Assembly (NCBI RefSeq): GCF_023168325.1
Contig: NZ_AP025688.1
Location: forward strand, 4,327,068-4,391,067
Direction of reading: 5' to 3'
Origin: Tsukamurella sp. PLM1
GTDB lineage: Bacteria > Actinomycetota > Actinomycetes > Mycobacteriales > Mycobacteriaceae
Length of the DNA: 64,000 bases
Position numbers and translations under genes: made by a program. Under the pieces are notes generated by a model, which worked only from the letters and a program-made list of their open reading frames with translations, was not told where the DNA came from and did no database searches. This document shows, in pieces, positions 1 through 8,536 of this stretch (position 1 is the first letter of the stretch; the number at the start of each line of letters is the position of its first letter).

Positions 1-1
1 G

Positions 2-184
2 GACTCGCCCAACTCGGCCGGCATCATCATCGACGCCGTGCGCGCCGCGAAGATCGCCAAGGACCGCGGCATCGGCGGCCCCGTGATCCCCGCCTCGGCG
101 TACCTGATGAAGTCCCCGCCCGAGCAGATCGCCGACGACGTCGCGCGTGCGCAGCTCGAGGAGTTCATCATCGGCGCGGACTAA
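2..184 (+). CDS. ino1: Inositol-3-phosphate synthase, C-terminal 60 residues (partial)
   Basis: This is the 3' end of a gene that begins before the window; only the last 60 codons and a TAA stop are visible. The residues [20 protein letters not shown] followed by [15 protein letters not shown] match the conserved C-terminus of actinobacterial myo-inositol-1-phosphate synthase. That enzyme converts glucose-6-phosphate to inositol-1-phosphate, the precursor of phosphatidylinositol, mannosylated lipids and mycothiol. It acts in the cytoplasm with NAD. A strong hairpin follows the stop codon and closes the transcription unit. Identification is from remembered family sequence. Confidence 0.9.
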   Translation, partial: DSPNSAGIIIDAVRAAKIAKDRGIGGPVIPASAYLMKSPPEQIADDVARAQLEEFIIGAD

Positions 185-201
185 TCCTCCGCTCCCAGCC
201 T

Positions 202-240
202 GACGGTGCCCGTCCCCAGTCACAGGGGACGGGCACCGTC
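202..240 (+). terminator. Hairpin terminator after ino1
   Basis: A perfect 16-bp inverted repeat: left arm GACGGTGCCCGTCCCC at 202-217, seven-base loop, right arm at 225-240. It starts 17 bases after the ino1 stop. No U-tract follows, as is common in high-G+C actinomycetes. It also lies at the end of the leftward gene 257-1590, so it could serve both convergent units. Confidence 0.75.
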
Positions 241-256
241 CGTTTCGGAGCAAAGC

Positions 257-1590
257 TCAGAGCCTTCCTCGGTACGAGTCCAGTCCTTCACCATGACGCT
301 TCTTGCTTCGTCCAGTCGGTGCACCCGGCGCGGACCTGACCCACTTCCCGTTTCGATCCAGGGTCGGCATGGTCTCACTCATCGCCCGGCTGTACCGAGT
401 CTGTCCGTCGACCTTCAGGATCCCGTCCTGGACATCGATGTGCGCGATGGTCGCCCAGTAGGAGTTCCGGTTGTTACCGACATGGACGACGATCTCATCG
501 GCATCAGGACCCGGCAGCCCGTCCCGCCCGGCGCGCCCGTACCGGATCACCGCGCGCGGCCTGCCGAACTTATTGATCGCCCCCGTGCCGTTGTCAACCG
601 ACTGGTACACATTGACCAGGAGGTCTCCGTTCTCCTGTGGACGCACTGTGACCTGTTCGACAGCCGGCCGCTTGCCACGACCGGGCCCCTTGCTGTCGCC
701 GTGATGGAGGATGAACGGCCACCTGTCGAGGCCGCCCGCGCGCCCTTCTCTCCGCTCAACACGACGAATTCGTCCGTCTGCTCGTTACGGCAGAAGAAGT
801 AGACATCGAGATCACCGTCCCCGAACTTCTTGACGGAGCCGTCCGACGCGTACACAGCGCCGCGCCCGTCCCACTCGAGGCCCACGGTCAAGACCCATGA
901 CGGATCGCCCTGCGCCTTGCGGAGGTCGATCGTCGCGGTCTTCGAGGCTGAGTCCTTGGTGATCGAAATTCGCACTTTCTGCATGCTTATCGGCGACGCT
1001 GCCACAGGGGATGCCTTCGGTGGATCTCCCGCCGGTGTGGTCCGCGGAGGAGGCGCAGTGGGCGGCGGTGCCATCTGCGCTCGCGGTGTCGCGGGTGCGG
1101 GACCGTCGTCCACGGTGATCCCGCACTCGGTGGCAAACGCTGCGAGACCGGCGTCATAGCCCTGACCGATCACATCGAGCTTCCACTCTCCGCCGCGCCG
1201 GTAGAACGCCACGAGTTGCACCAGCGTCTCCGACGCAAGACCAGCCGGCTCGAAGCAGATATCACCACGCTGGCCCGAGACGAACACGGATAGCTTGCTA
1301 ACGTGCCCAAAGTCCGTGCTCTGCGCCTCGGTGCTGGCCGCGACCACCACCCGATCCGCGTCGCTCGGTACTGATGACAGGTCGATCCCGAACGTTCCGT
1401 CGGGGAGCAACTCCACTCCGGAGACGCGCGGGTTGTTGAAGAAGACCAGATCGTCGTCGGACCTGACCGTCCCAGACGAGGTCAACAGCACCGCGATCAG
1501 ATCGATCGCGTCCGGCTGAGCTGCGGAAATCGAAACACGGAACCTCGTCCCGACGAGCGAGTGCCTGGACCCCTTACTCACCGTGTTCAT
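257..1590 (-). CDS. TerD-domain stress protein with C-terminal TerA-like domain (apparent frameshift)
   Basis: The N-terminal half (MNTVSKGSRHSLVG to about residue 165) is a TerD-type domain with the signature RSDDDLVFFNNP and ends in a GEWKLDVIGQGYDAG motif. A Pro/Ala/Thr-rich linker follows, then a second beta-rich domain (VRISITKDS...GDGDLDVYFFC...) resembling the TerA part of the protein at 4553-5863. Reading continues in a different frame after the CCC run at 735-737; restoring one base gives the natural GGLDRWPFILHHGDSKG. The start ATG is preceded by a GGGGGAC ribosome site. The first domain lacks the DNLTG acidic calcium loop of canonical TerD. Ter proteins act in metal and envelope stress; the exact role here is unknown. 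Confidence 0.75.
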
Positions 1591-1625
1591 GCGTCCCCCA
1601 CTGGTCGTGCCCGCGAACACGCGGA

Positions 1626-2390
1626 CTACTGCTGCTGGCCCAGCTGCTGCTGGATCTGGGCGTTGATCTGGTGCAAACCGTTCTGCGACAGCCCCGGCAG
1701 CTGGCCGGTGATGCTGCGCACCACGTGCTGGTCGCTGAGCACCTTCTCGCTCGACTGGACCAGGACCGTGCCCGACCCGGTGAAGTCGAACTGGCGCTCC
1801 TCGCCGGACTGCACGCCGAGCGCGTACCCGGCGGCGGAGACGAAGCCCGTCACCCAGTTCTGGTCGTAGTGATGGCTCGGCGACGGGCAGTCGGCCCAGC
1901 CCACGAGCGCCTCGGGATCGACCCGCACCGGCGGCTCGACGAACATCACCTGCCCGTTCGACGAGGCCAGGAAGACGCCCGTCCCGATCAGGGTCACGAA
2001 ACCGGGCACGATCGACTGCTTGAGCGCGAGCCCCGGTTCGAACGCGAGCAGGTTGGCGGCGCGGATCGTGAGGTTGCCGTTGTCCTCGAGGGTGAACGAG
2101 TTGATGTCGTTGCCGCGGTCGCCGATGATCAGCTTCCCCTGCCCCTCGGCCACCACGTAGTCGCCCAGGTAGAGCGGCGCGGAGAACTGCTGCGCCACCA
2201 TCTGCAGCAGCTGCCCCTGCAGGCCCTGCCGCAGCGAGGTGAAGCGCATCTGGCCGTAGTAGGCGATCATCGCGCCCTTGGACAGGAACCACGGCCGGTT
2301 CAGGTCGATCGAGAACGCGTACTGGTTGTCGGGGACGTTGTCGTCGGACGGCAGGGTGTGCGGGTTCCACACCGTGTTCAGTTGGCTCAT
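1626..2390 (-). CDS. AIM24 family protein (254 aa)
   Basis: It begins MSQLNTVWNPHTLPSDDN and carries the AIM24 fold pattern of repeated short beta strands with motifs such as SKGAMIAYYGQM, NLLAFEPGL and GTGVFLASSNGQ. AIM24 proteins were named from a yeast mitochondrial factor; bacterial members are poorly characterised and often sit beside Ter genes. Its start overlaps the stop of the upstream gene (2387-3085) by four bases (ATGA), so the two are translationally coupled. The C-terminus is Gln-rich (QIQQQLGQQQ). It is the most divergent and the last of three AIM24 paralogues in this leftward operon. A structural or membrane-associated role is likely, not enzymatic, but this is inference. Confidence 0.8.
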   Translation of the reverse strand: MSQLNTVWNPHTLPSDDNVPDNQYAFSIDLNRPWFLSKGAMIAYYGQMRFTSLRQGLQGQLLQMVAQQFSAPLYLGDYVVAEGQGKLIIGDRGNDINSFTLEDNGNLTIRAANLLAFEPGLALKQSIVPGFVTLIGTGVFLASSNGQVMFVEPPVRVDPEALVGWADCPSPSHHYDQNWVTGFVSAAGYALGVQSGEERQFDFTGSGTVLVQSSEKVLSDQHVVRSITGQLPGLSQNGLHQINAQIQQQLGQQQ

Positions 2391-3085
2391 AGTCGCTGCT
2401 CCGATGCCTGGACGTACACCGCGCCGTGGCCGGTGCAATCGAGTTGGAAGGCCTCGCCGCCGGTGCGGCCCATGTTGCGCAGGCTCACCGTCGACCGGAG
2501 GCTGGTCTGGACCTGCCCCACCGAGGCCGCGAACGCCTGCGGGTCGACGGTGACCGGGCGGTTCGGGTTCACCTCCAGGCGGATGAACCCGCCGTGACCC
2601 AGGATCACGGCCGCGCCGGCGCCCGTGAGCTGCGTGGTGAACATCCCCTGGCCCGTCGCGACGCCGCTCGCCGCGGACCGCAGCGCGCCCATCAACCCGC
2701 GACCGCCCCCGCCCGGCGCCCCGCCCTGTGCGCCCGTCGAGACGATCGAGGCCTGCAGGCCCTGCGTGTACGCGAGCAGCCGCGACGCCTCCACGCGCAG
2801 CTCCCCGCCGCCGCTGAGATCGATGACCTCTACCTCCAGACCGCGGAAGCCGTAGTGCACGGTGCCGTTGCCCTGCGCCACCATCGTGGCCTCGTGCTCG
2901 CCTTGCATCATCCGGCCCGCCATGCCGGCGAGGCCGCCCATCATGCCGCCGCCCATGCCGGGGATCTGGTGCGGCTGGAACAACACCTGACCGGTGTAGA
3001 ACAGCATCGCGCCGCGACGCGCGATGATCGGGCCGGACCTGCTCAGGTCGACCGAGACAGCCTTGCCGTTGACCTTGGTGAACAT
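2387..3085 (-). CDS. AIM24 family protein (232 aa)
   Basis: The middle of three adjacent AIM24 paralogues. It begins MFTKVNGKAVSVDLSRSGPI and contains GAMLFYTGQVLFQPHQ, a Gly/Met-rich insertion (PGMGGGMMGG), and the pattern G-G-FIRLEVNPNRPVTVDPQAFAAS that its neighbours share as conserved VDP-A-F. It ends 4 bp inside the next gene (ATGA overlap) and starts 9 bp after the stop of the upstream gene, so all three are one operon. No signal peptide or transmembrane helix is visible. Function is unknown beyond the family's association with Ter stress systems. Confidence 0.8.
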   Translation of the reverse strand: MFTKVNGKAVSVDLSRSGPIIARRGAMLFYTGQVLFQPHQIPGMGGGMMGGLAGMAGRMMQGEHEATMVAQGNGTVHYGFRGLEVEVIDLSGGGELRVEASRLLAYTQGLQASIVSTGAQGGAPGGGGRGLMGALRSAASGVATGQGMFTTQLTGAGAAVILGHGGFIRLEVNPNRPVTVDPQAFAASVGQVQTSLRSTVSLRNMGRTGGEAFQLDCTGHGAVYVQASEQRL

Positions 3086-3094
3086 CTGCGCCCC

Positions 3095-3715
3095 CTATCG
3101 CTCGGCCGGTTGGATCGACACGACGCCGTTGCCGTCCCAGCGCAGGGAGAAGGCCTCGCCCGCGTCCTGCCCGATCACCGAGCGCCAGGACACGTCGGTG
3201 ACGAACGACTGGGACAACTGGCCCCGCGCACTGACGAACGCGTCCGGGTCGACCACCAGCGGGTTCTGCGGCGAAACCTCGAGGTGGATCAGCGGCCCGC
3301 CGTTGCTGAGCAGCGCGACCTGGCCGTGACCGCTCACCGTCGTGGTGAACAGGCCCTGGCCCGACATCCCGCCCCGCACCCCCGCGAACGTGATGTTCGT
3401 GGACAGGGTGGGCGTCAGTGCCAGGAGCTGCTGGGACTCGACCTGCATCGTCTCGCCGTTCAGGTCGACGACGGTGACCGTGGCCGCGTCCTGCGCGAGG
3501 TACACCACGCCGGTGCCGGTGCACTCCATCAGCGACAGGCTCTCGCCGGTGGCGCGGCGCTTCATCCCGGCCACGAGACCGTCGCCGCCGCCGAACCCGG
3601 CCGACTTGAACGACACCTGACCCTCGAACGCGATCATCGAGCCGCTCAGGGCCCGGATCGAGCTGTTGTTCAGGTGCGCCTCGACGACCCGCTTCGTCTT
3701 CGAAACGAGTTGCAT
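3095..3715 (-). CDS. AIM24 family protein (206 aa), first of three
   Basis: It begins MQLVSKTKRVVEAHLNNSSI. This ATG is chosen over an upstream in-frame start because a GAAAGG ribosome site lies 11-16 bases before it and the family homology starts here. Shared features with the next two genes include G-S-MIAFEGQVSFKSAG, a short central strand array, and NPLVVDPDAFVSARG. It is the promoter-proximal gene of the leftward AIM24 operon; its 5' end is 99 bp from the divergent gene at 3815, so the shared intergenic space probably holds promoters for both. Molecular role unknown. Confidence 0.8.
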   Translation of the reverse strand: MQLVSKTKRVVEAHLNNSSIRALSGSMIAFEGQVSFKSAGFGGGDGLVAGMKRRATGESLSLMECTGTGVVYLAQDAATVTVVDLNGETMQVESQQLLALTPTLSTNITFAGVRGGMSGQGLFTTTVSGHGQVALLSNGGPLIHLEVSPQNPLVVDPDAFVSARGQLSQSFVTDVSWRSVIGQDAGEAFSLRWDGNGVVSIQPAER

Positions 3716-3814
3716 GGACTGGTACCGCCTTTCGCCTGGTTCCGAGCGCGGCGCCCCCGGCGGCCGTCGATCACGAGCGTAGCGACTTCCTGCGCTGCGC
3801 GTACCGTCGACAGT

Positions 3815-4549
3815 ATGGAAATCGTGCTCGTCATCGTCGCCATCGCCGCCGTCGCGCTGATCGTGATGAGCGTCGTGCGGGGCCATCGCACCCGGACCAC
3901 CGCGCTCGGCGATGCGCAGGCCGACGCCCGCGCCGCCATCGACCGGCTCGCGGGTCAGGTCAACAACCTCGTCGGGTCCAACGACGCCGCACGCCAGGCG
4001 CTCGCCGACGCGGGCGAGCGGTACACGGCCGCCGCCGCCCAGGTGGGCGGGGCGAACACGCCCACGCAGGCGCGGTTCGCCAAGCAGACCGCGCTCGAGG
4101 GCCTGTACTACGCGCGGGCCGCGCGGGTGGCGATGGACATGGATCCCGGGCCGCCCATCGACGAGCTCGACGGTCAGCGGTCGGCGGGGTCGGTCACCGA
4201 AGCCCGGTCCGTCGACGTGGACGGCCGCGCGCTCGAGACATCACCCGCACCGTCGGACCGCACGCCGAACTACTTCCCCGGCGGCGTCGTGGCGGGCAGG
4301 CCCGTGCCGGCCGGCTGGTACAGCGAACCCTGGTGGAAACCCGCGCTCGTGGCCGGCGCGTGGGGCGTCGGCAGCTACCTGATCTTCAGCTCCCTGTTCG
4401 CCGGGATGGCCGGGGTCGGCCCGGCGGTCCTCGCCGATCCGGGGGTCGACGGTGCCGCCGACCTCGGCGGCGACGGCGGCTTCGACGGAGGTGGGTTCGA
4501 CAGCGGCGGATTCGGCGACTTCGGGGGCGGCGACTTCGGCGGCTTCTAA
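3815..4549 (+). CDS. Membrane protein with Gly/Phe/Asp-rich C-terminal tail (244 aa)
   Basis: Residues 1-21 (MEIVLVIVAIAAVALIVMSVV) form an N-terminal membrane anchor. A charged Ala-rich helical region follows (about 25-115). A second hydrophobic segment near 175-205 (PALVAGAWGVGSYLIFSSLF) precedes a low-complexity tail made of repeated GGF/GGDF units ending in GGDFGGF. I do not recognise the protein with certainty. Similar tails occur on envelope-associated stress proteins. It is divergent from the AIM24 operon and ends three bases from the convergent TerD/TerA gene at 4553. A membrane partner of the AIM24/Ter proteins is a reasonable guess only. Confidence 0.65.
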   Translation: MEIVLVIVAIAAVALIVMSVVRGHRTRTTALGDAQADARAAIDRLAGQVNNLVGSNDAARQALADAGERYTAAAAQVGGANTPTQARFAKQTALEGLYYARAARVAMDMDPGPPIDELDGQRSAGSVTEARSVDVDGRALETSPAPSDRTPNYFPGGVVAGRPVPAGWYSEPWWKPALVAGAWGVGSYLIFSSLFAGMAGVGPAVLADPGVDGAADLGGDGGFDGGGFDSGGFGDFGGGDFGGF

Positions 4550-4552
4550 GGC

Positions 4553-5863
4553 CTACTTGCGGCCGGGAGTGAAGTTCAGCCCCCAGTTGTAGGCCTCCGC
4601 GACCGCGCGCTGCGAGCCGTGGATGTATTGCACCTCGCGCGTCACCGTGAGTTCGCCGTTCACCACGTGCAGCTGCGCGATGGCGCACGAGATCGCCCGG
4701 CGGTCCGGGTTGTCCAGGTGCACCTCGACCTCGGGCCGCCCCGGCGGGTAGAGCGTGACCACGCCGTTCGCCGAGGCCCAGTTGGGCGAGCCCTCGTAGA
4801 TGTACGCGAAGATCAGGATCCGCACGAAGTCGTCGAGGTGCGCCAGGTTGATGTGCAGGTTCTCGCCGCCCTGCGACCGTCCCGAGCGGTCGTCGGCGTC
4901 GAGCTGGATGAACGGCGGCCGGTCGATGCTGCCGAATGCGTTGCCCAGCGCCTGCACGCCGCCGCGGTCGCCGTTGCGCAGTTCGTAGAAGCACGCGAGG
5001 TCCAGGTCCACCGCGTTGCCGCCGCCGAACAGGCCCTTACGGCCCTGGGTCCAGTTCAGGTTGACCCGCATCGTGCCGCTGGGCCGCTCCGACGACTTCG
5101 CGAGCGACACCGTGGGCGTGTTCTTGGTGAGCGTGATCTTGGTCAGGTTCACCGGCGGCCCGGCGGGGGCCGGGGGTTGCTGCTGGTAGGTGGGTTGCGC
5201 CGGCGGGTACGACGGTGCCGCCGGCGGCGGCTGGTACGCGGGCGGCGCCGGGGGCTGCTGGTAGGCCGGGGGCTGCTGATACCCGGGCTGGGCGGGCGGC
5301 GGCTGGTACGCGGGTGGGGTCGGGGCCGGGGGCTGGAACGACGGCGCGGCCGGGGGCGGGACGGCCGCGGCGGGCGGCGGACCGTCGACGGTGATCCCGT
5401 GCTCGGTGAGCAGCGCGACCAGGCCCGTGTCCCACCCCGCGCTCACGTTGCGGACCTTCCACCCGCCGTCGCGGCGGTAGATCTCGGCGAGGACGGCGGC
5501 GCGTTCGGTGGTGAGCCCGACGGCCGGGCAGTCGGCGTCGCCGATCCGGGCGCTGAGCCCGGGGATCGACGCGAGCGAGCCGGGCACGTTGTCGTCGAGC
5601 GCGACGGCGAGCCGCACCGTGGTCACCTGGGGCGGCAGGGCGGCGGGATCGATCGAGATCGCGCCCGGCCCCGTGAGTCGCACCGCGCCTTCGGGCGAGG
5701 TCGGGCTGTTGAAGAAGACGAGATCGTCGTCGGAACGGACGCGGCCGGCGTCGGTCACCTGGATGGCGAACAGGTCGACCGAGCCCGGCGCGACGCCGGC
5801 GATAGACACCGCGAGGGGAGATCCTGGCAGAGGCGTGTTCTGGCCGCGCGCAAGTGAAGTCAC
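4553..5863 (-). CDS. TerD-TerA fusion stress protein (436 aa)
   Basis: Residues 1 to about 170 are a TerD-type domain (MTSLARGQNTPLPGSP, then RSDDDLVFFNSPTSPEGAV) without the DNLTG calcium loop. Residues 175-245 are a Pro/Gln/Tyr-rich linker with repeated YQQPPA-type units. Residues 250-436 form a TerA-like domain (SLAKSSERPSGTMRVNLNW, VDLDLACFYELRNGD, ending GLNFTPGRK). It is the closest relative in the window of the broken gene at 257-1590 and shares its N-terminal domain type with 14119-15495. Divergent spacing of 188 bp to terD at 6052 suggests a shared control region. The role in metal or envelope stress is inferred from the family. Confidence 0.8.
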   Translation of the reverse strand: MTSLARGQNTPLPGSPLAVSIAGVAPGSVDLFAIQVTDAGRVRSDDDLVFFNSPTSPEGAVRLTGPGAISIDPAALPPQVTTVRLAVALDDNVPGSLASIPGLSARIGDADCPAVGLTTERAAVLAEIYRRDGGWKVRNVSAGWDTGLVALLTEHGITVDGPPPAAAVPPPAAPSFQPPAPTPPAYQPPPAQPGYQQPPAYQQPPAPPAYQPPPAAPSYPPAQPTYQQQPPAPAGPPVNLTKITLTKNTPTVSLAKSSERPSGTMRVNLNWTQGRKGLFGGGNAVDLDLACFYELRNGDRGGVQALGNAFGSIDRPPFIQLDADDRSGRSQGGENLHINLAHLDDFVRILIFAYIYEGSPNWASANGVVTLYPPGRPEVEVHLDNPDRRAISCAIAQLHVVNGELTVTREVQYIHGSQRAVAEAYNWGLNFTPGRK

Positions 5864-6051
5864 ACCGTGAGTGTGCCAGCAATCCCGGCATCCCGGGCGG
5901 ATTGGTCGTCGATGACACGCGAGTCGCCTAATCAGATGAACGGTGGATGAAGCCCTCGCCGCGACGGCCGTTTCCCGTATCGTGAATTCCGGGTCATCAG
6001 ACAGTTCGGGCGGCGCGAGCGCGGCCCGTCGGAATCTCGGGAGGAATTCAC

Positions 6052-6626
6052 ATGAGTGTCAGCCTTGCCAAGGGCGGCAACGTCTCGCTGTCCAAGGAGG
6101 CCCCGGGCCTCACCGCCGTGGCCGTCGGTCTCGGTTGGGACGCGCGGAGCACCACCGGCGCGGACTTCGACCTCGACGCCAGCGCCCGGCGGTGGACACC
6201 GCGAAGCGGGTGCTCTCCGATCAGCACTTCGTCTTCTACAACAACCTGCGCTCGCCGGACGGCTCGATCGAGCACACCGGCGACAACCTCACGGGCGAGG
6301 GCGACGGCGACGACGAGGTCATCAACGTCAACCTGGCGGGCGTGCCCCCGAACATCGACGGCATCGTGTTCCCGGTGTCGATCCACGACGCCGACGCGCG
6401 CGGCCAGTCGTTCGGCCAGGTGCGCAACGCCTACATCCGCGTGGTGAACCAGGCCAACGGCCAGGAGATCGCGCGCTACGACCTGTCCGAGGACGCCTCG
6501 ACCGAGACCGCGATGATCTTCGGCGAGCTCTACCGGCACGGGGCCGAGTGGAAGTTCCGCGCCATCGGCCAGGGCTACGCCTCGGGCCTCGCCGGCATCG
6601 CGCGCGACTACGGCGTGAACGTCTGA
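6052..6626 (+). CDS. terD: TerD family protein, copy 1 (apparent frameshift)
   Basis: A canonical single-domain TerD, nearly identical to its neighbour at 6731. It begins [20 protein letters not shown] after a GGGAGGAATTCAC ribosome site and contains the calcium-binding loop [13 protein letters not shown] and the C-terminal [19 protein letters not shown]. The frame breaks near 6185-6195. Comparison with the intact paralogue shows one base is missing; one extra G in CCGGCGGTGG gives the continuous sequence [13 protein letters not shown]. TerD proteins bind calcium and support tolerance to tellurite, colicin and phage in enterobacteria. In actinomycetes they are linked to general stress and differentiation. 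Confidence 0.85.
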
Positions 6627-6730
6627 CGATCGCCGTCGCAACCGCCGGAGCCGTTCCGGTTCCATCGGTATATTCGAATCCACAGGCGGGGGCGAGAGAA
6701 GACGTCGCCGCGTACAGGGAGGAACTTCAC

Positions 6731-7306
6731 ATGGGTGTCAGCCTGACCAAGGGCGGCAACGTTTCGCTCACCAAGGAGGCCCCCGGCCTCACCGCCGTCG
6801 CCGTCGGTCTCGGCTGGGACCTGCGGACCACCACCGGCACCGATTTCGATCTCGATGCCAGCGCCATCGGCATCGACGCGAACAAGAAGGTCGCGTCCGA
6901 CGGTCATTTCGTCTTCTTCAACAACCTGCGCTCGCCGGACGGCTCGATCGAGCACACCGGCGACAACCTCACGGGCGAGGGCGAGGGCGACGACGAGATC
7001 ATCAAGGTGAACCTCGCCGCCGTCCCGCCGAACGTCGAGGGCGTCGTCTTCCCCGTCTCGATCTACGACGCCGACAACCGCGGCCAGTCGTTCGGCCAGG
7101 TGCGCAACGCGTTCATCCGCGTGGTGAACCAGGCCAACGGCCAGGAGATCGCCCGCTACGACCTGTCCGAGGACGCCTCGACCGAGACCGCGATGGTGTT
7201 CGGCGAGCTGTACCGCAACGGGGCCGAGTGGAAGTTCCGCGCCGTCGGCCAGGGCTACGCCTCGGGCCTCGCCGGGATCGCGCGCGACTTCGGCGTCAAC
7301 GTCTAG
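6731..7306 (+). CDS. terD: TerD family protein, copy 2 (191 aa)
   Basis: An intact TerD of normal family length. It begins [20 protein letters not shown] with a GGGAGGAACTTCAC ribosome site. It carries [33 protein letters not shown], the acidic calcium loop [10 protein letters not shown], and the C-terminal [13 protein letters not shown]. It is a tandem duplicate of 6052-6626, 104 bp downstream, and both have a similar short leader. An AT-rich TATATT at 6669-6674 in that leader may be a -10 element giving this copy its own promoter. A strong hairpin follows at 7330-7357. Confidence 0.92.
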   Translation: MGVSLTKGGNVSLTKEAPGLTAVAVGLGWDLRTTTGTDFDLDASAIGIDANKKVASDGHFVFFNNLRSPDGSIEHTGDNLTGEGEGDDEIIKVNLAAVPPNVEGVVFPVSIYDADNRGQSFGQVRNAFIRVVNQANGQEIARYDLSEDASTETAMVFGELYRNGAEWKFRAVGQGYASGLAGIARDFGVNV

Positions 7307-7329
7307 CGACCAGCCTCCACAGCGCACGG

Positions 7330-7357
7330 ACCCGGCGAGCGGACACGCTCGCCGGGT
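7330..7357 (+). terminator. Hairpin terminator after terD copy 2
   Basis: A perfect 12-bp stem (ACCCGGCGAGCG at 7330-7341, its complement at 7346-7357) with a four-base GACA loop, 24 bases after the terD stop. It separates the terD pair from the DUF475 gene, though read-through or attenuation is possible since the next gene starts only 46 bases later. Confidence 0.7.
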
Positions 7358-7403
7358 TCCCGCTCCCGGGCCGGCCCGGGCATCCCTCTTTCGAAAGGCC
7401 GAC

Positions 7404-8525
7404 GTGTTCCGCATTTTCGGACTGTCCTTCTTCATCACGATCGCCGCGCTCGTGGCGGCGTTCTTCTACGGCGGGCCCGAGGCCCTGCTCCTCACCCTGA
7501 TCCTCGGCATCCTCGAGGTCAGCCTCTCGTTCGACAACGCGGTCATCAACGCCACCGTGTTGCAGCGCATGAGCAAGTTCTGGGTGCGCATGTTCCTCAC
7601 CGTGGGAATCCTGATCGCCGTCTTCGGCATGCGCCTGGTGTTCCCGCTCGCGATCGTGTGGATCACGGCGGGCCTGAACCCGGTGCAGGCGATGGACCTC
7701 GCGCTCAACCCGCCGGCCGACGGTGCCAAGTACTTCCCGGACGGCAGCGCGAGTTACGAGACCCTGATCACCGCGGCGCACCCGCAGATCGCCGCCTTCG
7801 GCGGCATGTTCCTGCTGATGCTCTTCCTCGACTTCATCTTCGACCCGGAGCGCGAGATCACCTGGCTCAGCTGGATCGAGAAGCCTCTGCAGCGCATCGG
7901 CCAGCTCGACCGCTTCTCGATCATCGTGGCCCTGGTCGCGCTGCTCGCCACCGGAGTCTGGGCCGCGCACACCGTCGACGAGTCGAAGACGGTGTTCATC
8001 GCGGGGCTGCTCGGCCTGGTCACGTACATCGTGGTCAACGGCCTCGGCGAGTTCTTCCACGTCGAGGAGATGGAGGAGGAGGCCGAGGCCGCGCGCTCCG
8101 GCCCGTCGGAGCTGGCGAAGGCCACCGGCAAGGCCGGCTTCTTCCTGTTCCTGTACCTCGAGGTGCTCGATGCGTCGTTCTCGTTCGACGGCGTGATCGG
8201 CGCGTTCGCCATCACCGCGGACCCGATCATCATCGCCCTGGGCCTCGGCTTCATCGGCGCGATGTTCGTCCGCTCGCTCACGGTGTACCTGGTGGAGAAG
8301 GGCACGCTCGCCGAGTACGTGTACCTCGAGCACGGCGCGCACTGGGCCATCGGCGCCCTGGCCGGCATCCTGCTGTTCTCGATCCACACCCCGGTCCCCG
8401 AGGTGGTCACCGGGCTCGTCGGCGTGGTGCTCATCCTGGCGGCGCTCGCTTCGAGCATCTTCCGCAACCGCCGCGAGGGTGACGGGGACGCGATCGTCGC
8501 GATCCCGCAGCGGGTCGACGCCTGA
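7404..8525 (+). CDS. DUF475/TerC-superfamily integral membrane protein (373 aa)
   Basis: A polytopic membrane protein with about nine hydrophobic segments. It carries the two diagnostic repeats of the TerC/DUF475 fold: LEVSLSFDNAVINATVLQRM near residue 35 and YLEVLDASFSFDGVIGAF near residue 250. The paired SFDNAV/SFDGVI acidic motifs are thought to coordinate or move metal ions. Translation begins at a GTG with GAAAGG upstream. It follows the terD pair, as TerC-type proteins usually do. The last cytoplasmic residues are Asp/Arg-rich. Its job is probably metal export or a membrane platform for TerD complexes, inferred from family reports. Confidence 0.88.
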   Translation: MFRIFGLSFFITIAALVAAFFYGGPEALLLTLILGILEVSLSFDNAVINATVLQRMSKFWVRMFLTVGILIAVFGMRLVFPLAIVWITAGLNPVQAMDLALNPPADGAKYFPDGSASYETLITAAHPQIAAFGGMFLLMLFLDFIFDPEREITWLSWIEKPLQRIGQLDRFSIIVALVALLATGVWAAHTVDESKTVFIAGLLGLVTYIVVNGLGEFFHVEEMEEEAEAARSGPSELAKATGKAGFFLFLYLEVLDASFSFDGVIGAFAITADPIIIALGLGFIGAMFVRSLTVYLVEKGTLAEYVYLEHGAHWAIGALAGILLFSIHTPVPEVVTGLVGVVLILAALASSIFRNRREGDGDAIVAIPQRVDA

Positions 8526-8536
8526 TCCGAAGAACC

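Noticed and set aside
547..2370. A single 607-residue leftward protein spanning the AIM24 and TerD genes
   Set aside because: Its first part is an out-of-frame shadow of the AIM24 gene; the real TerD-type protein begins at 1590.
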